Source: Oerskovia enterophila
GTDB taxonomy: Bacteria > Actinomycetota > Actinomycetes > Actinomycetales > Cellulomonadaceae
DNA length: 64,000 bases
Direction: 5' to 3'
NCBI RefSeq assembly: GCF_001692445.1
Contig: NZ_MAQA01000013.1
Location: forward strand, 25,643 to 89,642
Every line of letters starts with the position of its first letter. Position 1 is the first letter of the stretch. Made by a program: the position numbers and the translations under genes. This document shows, piece after piece, positions 57,189 to 64,000 of the stretch. Under the pieces are notes generated by a model. That model worked only from the letters and a program-made list of their open reading frames with translations, did not search any database and was not told where the DNA came from.

Positions 57189-57358
57189 GGCGTCACTTCC
57201 TCAGGAAGGCTTTGTCAGCGGGCGGCGTGCCGCCGACACTACTGGACAGAGAACACGCCGGTCGCTCAAGCCACCCCTGCACTGCCAGGCCCTTCCCGCG
57301 GCCGTCAGGCCTCCAGCCCCAGCAACGAACATCGTGGCCGACACAGGAATTCCGGAGG

Positions 57359-60300
57359 CTACTGGAAGTCCCGCGACCGGGACGCGACCTGCAACGACAG
57401 CGGCGCGAGGTGCTCCGCGAGGAGGTTCGTGGCGCCGTCTGCCCGTTCGAGGCGCCCCCGCACCACGAGCGCGGGCGACGACCGCGCGACCCGCCGGAAC
57501 CGCTGCCACAGGCCGGGCGTGCAGATGACGTTGAGCAGACCCGTCTCGTCCTCGATCGACAGGAACGTCACGCCGCCCGCCGTCCCGGGGCGCTGACGGT
57601 GGGTCACGACTCCCCCGACCGCGACCCGCCGACCGGCCTCGTGGTCGACCGCCTCCGCGACCGTGATGACCCCGGCCCGGCGCAGCCCGGGGCGCACGTA
57701 CTGGGTCGGGTACGAGTCGGTCGAGACGCCCGTGGCCCACACGTCCGCGACCGCGGTCTCGATCTCGCTCATGCCCGGCAGCGTGGGCGCCTCGACCCCG
57801 ACCGACACGCCCGGCAGCGTGTCCGGGCCCTCCTGGGCGAGCGCTCCCGCGGCCCAGAGCGCCTCGCGCCGGGCCACGCCCAGGGGTTCGAGCGCGCCGC
57901 CCGTCGCGAGCGCCTCGAGCTGGGCCGTGGTCAGGTCGACGCGTCGCACCAGGTCTCGCAGGTCCGTGAACGGTCCGTCCGCACGCGCCGCGACGATCGC
58001 CTCCGCGACCGGGTCCCCCACCCCGCGCACGCTCCCCAGCCCCATGCGCACCGCGAGGGACAGGTCGGGGTGCGGGGCGCCGTCGGGCGGGGCGGGAGAG
58101 CGCAGGGCGAGGGGACCACGTCGGGGCGCGGCGCCGTCGGGCCGCACGTCCCTGCCCGACGGCGTCCCCTCCTTCTCCGCCCGGCTCGCCGGCACGCGAG
58201 GCAGCCGCTCGACCCCCGCCTTGACGCCCGACGCGTTGACGTCCGGGCGCAGCGCCGCGACCCCGTGACGGCGCGCGTCCGCGACGAGCGACTGCGGCGA
58301 GTAGAACCCCATGGGCTGCGCCGCGAGCAGGCCCGCGTAGAACGCGGCCGGGTGGTGCACCTTGAGCCACGCGCTCGCGTACACGAGGTACGCGAACGAG
58401 TAGGCGTGCGACTCGGGGAACCCGAAGTCCGCGAACGCCTTGAGCTTGTCGAAGATCTGCTCGGCGACGTCCGGGGCGACCCCGTTCTTCGCCATGCCCG
58501 CCAGGAGCCGCCCGTGCAGCGCCTCCATGCGCTCGACCGACCGCTTGGACCCCATCGCGCGGCGCAGCTGGTCGGCCTCGGCCGCGCTGAAGCTCGCGAC
58601 GTCGATCGCCATCTGCATGAGCTGCTCCTGGAACAGGGGCACGCCCAGCGTCTTGGCGAGCGACTTCTCGAGCAACGGGTGCAGGTACGTGACCTCCTCC
58701 CGTCCGCGCGCCCGGTTGATGTACGGGTGCACCGAGCCGCCCTGGATGGGGCCGGGGCGGATGAGCGCGACCTCGATCACGATGTCGTAGAACGTGCGCG
58801 GCTGCAGGCGCGGCAGCGTCGCCATCTGGGCTCGCGACTCGACCTGGAACACCCCGACCGTGTCCGCCGCGCACAGCAGGTCGTAGACCGCGGGGTCCTC
58901 GTCGGGCAGCGAGTGCAGCTCGAGGTCCAGGCCCTCGTGCTCGGCGATCAGCTCGAACGCTACCCGGATCGCCGTGAGCATCCCCAGGCCCAGGAGGTCG
59001 AACTTCACGAGCCCCGCGTCCGCGCAGTCCTCCTTGTCCCACTGCAGGACCGTGCGCCCCTCCATGCGCGCCCACTCGACCGGGCACACCTCGATCACGG
59101 GGCGGTCGCACATGACCATGCCGCCCGAGTGGATGCCGAGGTGCCGGGGCAGGCGCAGCATGCGCTCGGCGAGGCTCAGCACCGGGGCCGGGATCTCGCC
59201 GTCCTCGGCGGCCGACGGCGGGCGGTGGGCGGGCACGACGTCGTGCGGGTCGTCGGAGCGCAGCGTGGGGTCGTCCCGCCGGTCCGCGTCGTCGTGAGCC
59301 AGCGGGTCGACGACGCGACCCGACAGGTCCGGGGTCCAGTCGGGGTGACCCGCGTGCGGGCGGTCCGGACGCTGCTGTGACGGGCCCTGCCGGCCCTGCT
59401 TGCCCTGCCGGGGTTCGCCGGTCCCCCAGACCTCGGCCGTGCGGGCGTCCTTGGCCGCGGTGCGGGTCACGACGACGGGCGGGCCGCCGGGCGTCGAGGC
59501 TGCCCCGGCGGGGGCCTTGGTCGAGGCCCCCGCCGGGGCCGCCCCGTGCGCACCGCGCCGGGCGATGGCCCGCTCCCGGGCCGCCCGGTCCGCGGCGGGG
59601 CTCGACGGGTCCGGCCCCCGCAGCGACCCCCACCGCTCGATCGACTTGCTCCACGCGTCCTGCTGCCCGACGTCGTGCCCGAGGGCCCGCGCGGCGTCCC
59701 GCACCGCGGACTTCGGTCGGTAGGAGATGACGTTCGCGACCTGCGCCGCGTGCGTGCGCCCGAACCGCTCGTACACGTACTGGATGACCTCCTCGCGGCG
59801 CACCGACTCGATGTCGACGTCGATGTCCGGCGGCCCGTCGCGCTCGGGCGCGAGGAAGCGCTCGAACAGCAGACCGTGCTTCACGGCGTCCACGGCCGTG
59901 ATGCCGAGCGCGTAGCAGACGGCCGAGTTCGCGGCCGAGCCGCGCCCCTGGGCGAGGATGCCGCGCGCGCGGCAGAACTCCACGAGGTCGTAGACGATGA
60001 GGAAGTACCCGGGGAACCCGAGCTGCTCGATGATCCCGAGCTCGTGGTCGATCTGGTGCCAGGCACCGGGCTCGTGCTCGGCGTCGCGCGGGCCGTAGCG
60101 GTCGGTGGCGCCCCTCTCCACGAGCACGCGCAGCCACGACCTCTCGTCATGCCCGTCCGGGACCGGGTACGGCGGCAGCTCGGGGGCCACGAGGCGCAGG
60201 TCGAACTGGCACTCGGCGCCCATCTCCGCGGCCGTGGCCACGGCCTGCGGGTGGCGGCGGTGCCGGTCGAGCATCTCGGCTGCCGAGCGCAGGTGCGAGG

Positions 60301-61090
60301 TGGGGGCTCCCGGCAGCCAGCCGTCCATGTCGTCGAGCGACGACCGGGCGCGCACGGCCGCGAGCGCCCCCGCGAGGGGTGCGTCGCGGGGACGTGCGTA
60401 GTGGACGTTGCCGGTCGCGACGAGCGGCAGGCGGGCGTCCGCGGCCAGCCCGGCGAGCGCGTCGCACAGGTCGCTGTCGCGAGGGTCGCCCGAGTCGGTG
60501 ATCTCCACGGCCACGTTGTCCGGGCCGAAGACCTGGACGAGCCGGTCGAGCTCACGGCGAGCGGCCTGCGGCCCCTCGGTGAGCAGCGCCGAGCGCACCG
60601 CGCCCTTGCGGCAGCCCGTGAGGACCAGCCACTGGCCGCCCGACTGCTCCCCGAGCTGGTCGAGCCGGTAGTCGGCCGCGCCCTTGCGACCCGTCGCGAG
60701 GTGCGCGGTCGCGATCGCGCTCGACAGGTTGCGGTACCCGTCCGGGCCGCGGGCCAGGACGAGCAGGTGGGACGCCCGCGGGTCCGGCACGCCCGTGGGC
60801 GCGTCCAGGACGGGGGCCGCGCCGGGGGTCGGCGCGACGGGCAGGTGCAGCTCGGCACCGAACACGGTCGGCAAGGACACCGCGCGCGCCGCGGTCGCGA
60901 AGCGGACCACGCCGTACAGGCCGTCGTGGTCCGTCACGGCGAGCGCCGACAGGCCCAGGTGCGCCGCCTCGGCCGCGAGCTCCTCGGGGTGGCTCGCGCC
61001 GTCGAGGAAGCTGAACGCCGAGTGCGCGTGCAGCTCGGCGTAGCGGGGCGCCCCGCCCGCACGGGCACCCGAGCCGGTGGGCCTAGTCAT
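57359..61090 (-). CDS. dnaE2: Error-prone DNA polymerase DnaE2
   Basis: The C-family translesion polymerase of the mutasome. 1243 residues against roughly 1050-1100 usual. PHP domain (AELHAHSAFSFLDGASHPEEL), polymerase catalytic Asp pair in PPDIDVDIESVRREEVIQYVYERFGR, GIHSGGMVMCD, KFDLLGLGMLTAI and the OB domain near the C-terminus. Extra length comes mainly from a Pro/Ala/Arg/Asp-rich stretch of about 145 residues (59195-59630) and a shorter one near 58060-58200. The ATG at 61090 overlaps imuB by 8 bases. Confidence 0.95.
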   Translation of the reverse strand: MTRPTGSGARAGGAPRYAELHAHSAFSFLDGASHPEELAAEAAHLGLSALAVTDHDGLYGVVRFATAARAVSLPTVFGAELHLPVAPTPGAAPVLDAPTGVPDPRASHLLVLARGPDGYRNLSSAIATAHLATGRKGAADYRLDQLGEQSGGQWLVLTGCRKGAVRSALLTEGPQAARRELDRLVQVFGPDNVAVEITDSGDPRDSDLCDALAGLAADARLPLVATGNVHYARPRDAPLAGALAAVRARSSLDDMDGWLPGAPTSHLRSAAEMLDRHRRHPQAVATAAEMGAECQFDLRLVAPELPPYPVPDGHDERSWLRVLVERGATDRYGPRDAEHEPGAWHQIDHELGIIEQLGFPGYFLIVYDLVEFCRARGILAQGRGSAANSAVCYALGITAVDAVKHGLLFERFLAPERDGPPDIDVDIESVRREEVIQYVYERFGRTHAAQVANVISYRPKSAVRDAARALGHDVGQQDAWSKSIERWGSLRGPDPSSPAADRAARERAIARRGAHGAAPAGASTKAPAGAASTPGGPPVVVTRTAAKDARTAEVWGTGEPRQGKQGRQGPSQQRPDRPHAGHPDWTPDLSGRVVDPLAHDDADRRDDPTLRSDDPHDVVPAHRPPSAAEDGEIPAPVLSLAERMLRLPRHLGIHSGGMVMCDRPVIEVCPVEWARMEGRTVLQWDKEDCADAGLVKFDLLGLGMLTAIRVAFELIAEHEGLDLELHSLPDEDPAVYDLLCAADTVGVFQVESRAQMATLPRLQPRTFYDIVIEVALIRPGPIQGGSVHPYINRARGREEVTYLHPLLEKSLAKTLGVPLFQEQLMQMAIDVASFSAAEADQLRRAMGSKRSVERMEALHGRLLAGMAKNGVAPDVAEQIFDKLKAFADFGFPESHAYSFAYLVYASAWLKVHHPAAFYAGLLAAQPMGFYSPQSLVADARRHGVAALRPDVNASGVKAGVERLPRVPASRAEKEGTPSGRDVRPDGAAPRRGPLALRSPAPPDGAPHPDLSLAVRMGLGSVRGVGDPVAEAIVAARADGPFTDLRDLVRRVDLTTAQLEALATGGALEPLGVARREALWAAGALAQEGPDTLPGVSVGVEAPTLPGMSEIETAVADVWATGVSTDSYPTQYVRPGLRRAGVITVAEAVDHEAGRRVAVGGVVTHRQRPGTAGGVTFLSIEDETGLLNVICTPGLWQRFRRVARSSPALVVRGRLERADGATNLLAEHLAPLSLQVASRSRDFQ

Positions 61091-62786
61091 AGACCGCCTC
61101 CACGGTCCAGCGCCCCTGGGCGCTCGCGAGCAGCACGCCCCGGCCGTCGTCGAGCAGCACCTGCAGGTACGCCCGCCGGCGCGGCGCCTGGCTCCACCAC
61201 CGTTCGGCGAGCGGCCACGGCCCGGCCCAGCCGAGCACGCGGGCCGAGCGCGGACGTCCCGACTCCCACCGCACGGTCGCGGGCGGTGCGCTCATCGCGA
61301 GGCGCACGTCCACGCGGACGGGCGCTCCGCCGTCGTCCAGGACGCTGACGTCCTCCGGGACGTCCAGCACGAGGGCCGGCGCGGGCTCGGGCAGGCGCCC
61401 CGGCCACGGCAGGTCCGCGCGCCGCGGCGCAGGGGCCGCGTCGCCCCACGGGGCGAGGTGCACCTGGTCGTGGACGTCGCGCCCGCCCTGCGTGACGACG
61501 CTCAGCACACCGTCCCCGCCCAGGAGGCCCTGGACACGGCCCAGCGCGCGCTGGGCGCGCGCGTCCTCGCCGCTCGACGCGCCCCACAGGCGCGGCTGCT
61601 CGACCCCCGCGGCCACGACCTCCTCCGCCGTGATCGCGAGCCGCACGAGCGGCGAGGGCCGGTCCTCGGGCAGGTCCGGCGGGTCGTCGTACGCCACGTC
61701 GCCGTCCGGCCCGGTCTCCCGAGCCCCCCGCCGCGGACCTCGTCGCTGCTGCTCCTGGCGCTGCCGCTGCCCCAGTGCGACGCGCGACGCCGTGAGCCAC
61801 CCCTCGAGCTGCCAGCGCACGCGGTCGGTGATCCGGGCCGCGGTGAGCCCGCCCATGGCCCCGTCGTCGCAGCGCCAGGTCCGTTCGAGCTCGCGCCCGT
61901 CCTCGGTACGGGCCGTGATGCGCAGCCGACCGCACGACGACGACCGCTCGACGAGCTGGGCGTGCAGGTCCTCGGCGAGGCGCCGGGCCGCGAAGGTCGC
62001 GACGTCGACGCGCTCGGCGGGCGGGTCGAGCTCGCACTCGACGGCCACGTCCGCCTCGACGCGGCGCCTCGCGGGCGGGCGCAGGTCCTCGCCCTGGGCC
62101 AGGCGCTGGGCCCACGCACCCAGGTCGCCGAAGCGGGACAGCACGCTCGCGGCGGGCAGGGCCGCGAGGTCCGCGAAGGTCCGCAGCCCGAGCCGTCCCA
62201 GGAGGTCGACGAGCTGCGCGACGGGCTGGGCGTCACCCACGACGACGTGCGCGAGCTCGCCCAGCGGGCGCGGGGCGAGGTAGGCGCGCGAGGTCCCGGC
62301 GGGCACGACCGACGAGGCCCGCGCCGCGAGCACGGCCGCGAGGATCCCGTCGGCGACACCGACCTGGCTCTCGTGACCCGTGTCCCGCGCGACCCGCTCG
62401 ACGAGCACCTGGGCGAGGCGCTCCTCGGTGCCGTGGTAGCGCGCGGGGCCACCCGAGGGCAGGAGCAGCAGTCCCGGGCGCGCGACCTCGATGCCCGCGA
62501 CCACGGTCTCGGCCGCGAGCGCGACGGGCTCGAACTCGCGCGCGTCGCGGCCGTCGTCGGCGTCGAGCAGCTCGATCTCGGGGCAGCACTCCTGCGCCCG
62601 ACGGCGTCGCATCCCCCGGCGCACGCCCTGCGCCCGGGCGGTGGCCGAGACCGCGAGGACCCGACGGCCGTCGTGCGTGGCCGCCGGCACGTGCGCGGGG
62701 ACCTGGGCCGACCCCATGGCCGCGACGACCGGCCAGTCCGGCACCCACAGGACCGCGGTGCGGGTGGCCGTGGCCTCGGTGCTCAT
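61083..62786 (-). CDS. imuB: Y-family polymerase-like protein ImuB
   Basis: A catalytically inactive Y-family homologue that bridges ImuA, DnaE2 and the beta clamp in damage-induced mutagenesis. 567 residues. The N-terminal catalytic acid is absent (TAVLWVPDWPVVAAMG), and the S-D-E triad is replaced (GPARYHGTEERL), as expected for ImuB. HhH and little-finger regions follow (LLGRLGLRTFADLAALPAASV). The ATG at 62786 overlaps the imuA stop by four bases. Confidence 0.93.
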   Translation of the reverse strand: MSTEATATRTAVLWVPDWPVVAAMGSAQVPAHVPAATHDGRRVLAVSATARAQGVRRGMRRRRAQECCPEIELLDADDGRDAREFEPVALAAETVVAGIEVARPGLLLLPSGGPARYHGTEERLAQVLVERVARDTGHESQVGVADGILAAVLAARASSVVPAGTSRAYLAPRPLGELAHVVVGDAQPVAQLVDLLGRLGLRTFADLAALPAASVLSRFGDLGAWAQRLAQGEDLRPPARRRVEADVAVECELDPPAERVDVATFAARRLAEDLHAQLVERSSSCGRLRITARTEDGRELERTWRCDDGAMGGLTAARITDRVRWQLEGWLTASRVALGQRQRQEQQRRGPRRGARETGPDGDVAYDDPPDLPEDRPSPLVRLAITAEEVVAAGVEQPRLWGASSGEDARAQRALGRVQGLLGGDGVLSVVTQGGRDVHDQVHLAPWGDAAPAPRRADLPWPGRLPEPAPALVLDVPEDVSVLDDGGAPVRVDVRLAMSAPPATVRWESGRPRSARVLGWAGPWPLAERWWSQAPRRRAYLQVLLDDGRGVLLASAQGRWTVEAVYD

Positions 62787-63589
62787 CCGACGAGCCGGAG
62801 GCCGGGCGGGGTCTTCTCGACCTGCCGCGGGTTCTTCACGGCGTGCGCGCGCAGCGGCAGCTCGACCTGGCGCTCGATGCTGCGGGCCGCCCCGGCCCGC
62901 CCGCTGCGCTCGACCGTCAGCCGGCGCCGGCGCAGGTACCCGGCGCCCTGGTCCATGCCCGACCACGTCCCCGCGCGGACAGTGAGGACCACGTGCGCAC
63001 CGGCCCAGGGCTGTGCCGCGACGAGCAGGTTGCCGCGCTCGCGGGCACGCGAGGTCAGGCGACGGCGGTCGGCGTCGGTCAGTGCGGCCTGCGGCCCGAC
63101 CACGACGACGTCGATCCCGTCGAGCAGGGCCGCGACGGCGGCCGCGGCGTCCGGTCCTGGGGACGGGACGAGCGCGACGCGGCCGAGGTCGATCCCGGCC
63201 TCGGCCGCCGCGAGGACGCCGAGGCGGGGGAAGCCGACCATCGCGGTCCAGGCCCCCGTGCGCGAGGCCTCGGACAGCAGCGCGAGCAGGAGCGAGGTGG
63301 AGCCGTCGACCACCACGGCGGTACCGCGCTGGAGCCCGCCGAAGGGCAGCAGGCCGGACAGCTCCTCCGGGACCGGCAGGAGCTTCTCCTCCCCCGTGGC
63401 CCCCGGCGCCCGCCGGGCAGAGAGCTCGGCGCGGCGCAGCACCGACCGGGCGAGCAGGGCCCGCTCGGCGTGCGTGGAACCTGCGGGGCGTGCGGGCGCG
63501 AGGGGATCGGGGACCTCGGTCGCCGCGCGCGCAGCGGTGACCGCGGAGCTGCCCAGGACCTCCAGGAGGGCGTCGTCGACCAGGGTCAT
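62783..63589 (-). CDS. imuA: ImuA (RecA-like mutasome protein)
   Basis: A 268-residue RecA/SulA-like protein of the ImuA-ImuB-DnaE2 cassette. PVPEELSGLLPFGGLQRGTAVVVDGSTSLLLALLSEASRTGAW is the degenerate P-loop region; IDVVVVGPQAALTDADRRRLTSRARE follows, and QVELPLRAHAV lies near the C-terminus. The ATG at 63589 has AGGAGGT just upstream, which rules out the longer ORF to 63730. An SOS box lies 28 bases before the start. Confidence 0.9.
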   Translation of the reverse strand: MTLVDDALLEVLGSSAVTAARAATEVPDPLAPARPAGSTHAERALLARSVLRRAELSARRAPGATGEEKLLPVPEELSGLLPFGGLQRGTAVVVDGSTSLLLALLSEASRTGAWTAMVGFPRLGVLAAAEAGIDLGRVALVPSPGPDAAAAVAALLDGIDVVVVGPQAALTDADRRRLTSRARERGNLLVAAQPWAGAHVVLTVRAGTWSGMDQGAGYLRRRRLTVERSGRAGAARSIERQVELPLRAHAVKNPRQVEKTPPGLRLVG

Positions 63590-63616
63590 GACACCTCCTG
63601 CACGCTCGAAAGACAT

Positions 63617-63632
63617 TCGAACAGGTGTTCGA
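63617..63632. promoter_or_regulatory. LexA (SOS) box of imuA-imuB-dnaE2
   Basis: TCGAACAGGTGTTCGA matches the actinobacterial LexA consensus TCGAAC-N4-GTTCGA exactly at all twelve defined bases. It lies 28 bases upstream of imuA. Confidence 0.9.
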
Positions 63633-63881
63633 ACACTTCCAGTACACGCCCTCGCCGAGGGGGTGTCAACTCGCCCGGGCCGCTCCGCACAGGGGGTCAA
63701 GTGGTGGTTGATAGTTCGACGAGTGCGCAACTATCGACCGGACATCCGGGCATTCCGGAAGCCTCACTCGCCACTTCACCCTTGGTCGGGAATCGGCGCC
63801 GTTCCAACGATTCCAGCCCTTCGCGCGCGGCACGGACGAGGCCAGACCCTCAAGCCGCGCTCGAGAGAACGACGACCGACG

Positions 63882-64000
63882 TCACTCGGCGCGCGGAAGG
63901 GCCCGGATCGCGAGCATCGCATAGACCCCGACCGCGACGAGGCCGGCGAGGACCCCCAGGACCGTGAGCACGGTCCTGGGGGTCCTCGCCGGCCTCGTCG
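63882..64000 (-). CDS. C-terminal end of a small hydrophobic protein, cut or scrambled by window edge
   Basis: The minus-strand frame ending at TGA 63882 reads VLTVLGVLAGLVAVGVYAMLAIRALPRAE, a single membrane helix. It is open to the edge, but upstream of GTG 63971 the sequence is the inverted copy of its own coding sequence. The true N-terminus is either that GTG (29 residues) or is obscured by the palindrome. Confidence 0.35.
   Translation of the reverse strand, partial: TRPARTPRTVLTVLGVLAGLVAVGVYAMLAIRALPRAE
63935..64000. repeat. 32-bp perfect fold-back palindrome at the window end
   Basis: 63935-63966 is the exact reverse complement of 63969-64000 with a 2-base centre, and it runs to the last base. 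It may continue beyond the window. Confidence 0.85.

Overview
The window is high-GC actinobacterial chromosome. A complete prokaryotic ubiquitin-like (Pup) proteasome locus, mycothiol synthesis (mshC), an HGxxPAAW protein inside a trp operon, the ImuA-ImuB-DnaE2 mutagenesis cassette and many leaderless promoters all point that way. The gene set fits the Micrococcales, perhaps Cellulomonadaceae or Promicromonosporaceae, but family level is inference. Nearly all sequence is coding. No non-coding stretch exceeds about 230 bases, and most gaps hold hairpin terminators or short promoters. There is no prophage, insertion sequence, CRISPR array or rRNA operon.

Layout. 1-10440 (minus) is one long co-directional run: two half-transporter ABC proteins, hisI, trpE, four small membrane proteins, trpC and trpB (cut by the left edge). 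Junctions from the ABC pair to the Trp membrane protein are 4-base ATGA/GTGA overlaps. 10519-20166 holds a TIGR03085 protein (plus), then hisF, an FKBP isomerase and the Pup-proteasome block pafA-prcA-prcB-pup-dop-arc (all minus). 20167-22309 is trmI and an M50 protease, whose junction looks like the scar of a deletion. 22395-31947 carries housekeeping genes: RecB-like nuclease, HAD hydrolase, PAC2 protein, mshC, corA, uppP, an aldo/keto reductase and an M20 peptidase. 31972-41375 has a multicopper oxidase, Dcp-type peptidase, alanine dehydrogenase, RtcB ligase and an AI-2E-type transporter. Two tandem identical tRNA-Leu(GAG) genes and a class E sortase pair follow.

43008-50225 (minus) is a DNA-repair run: a second MGMT, an ECF sigma factor, an MGMT, AlkA, a small Cys-tailed protein, a cysteine-free second NAD-dependent DNA ligase and an LssY-domain membrane protein. 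50360-56044 has a membrane hydrolase, a RIO1-type kinase behind an apparent leader-peptide attenuator, an oxidoreductase, a TetR/DUF952 divergent pair and a GNAT. 56226-57358 looks like a lower-GC acquired segment next to two very long inverted repeats. 57359-63589 is the SOS-controlled imuA-imuB-dnaE2 operon with a perfect LexA box. The last 66 bases form an almost perfect fold-back palindrome, which may be an assembly artefact.

Themes. Tryptophan/histidine synthesis sits with a heterodimeric exporter. The Pup locus holds ligase (PafA), depupylase (Dop), tag, ATPase and 20S core. Two separate DNA-damage modules are present: sigma-linked alkylation repair, and SOS translesion synthesis. The strongest candidate for something undescribed is the leader-peptide/alternative-hairpin arrangement before the RIO kinase at 51266-51375.
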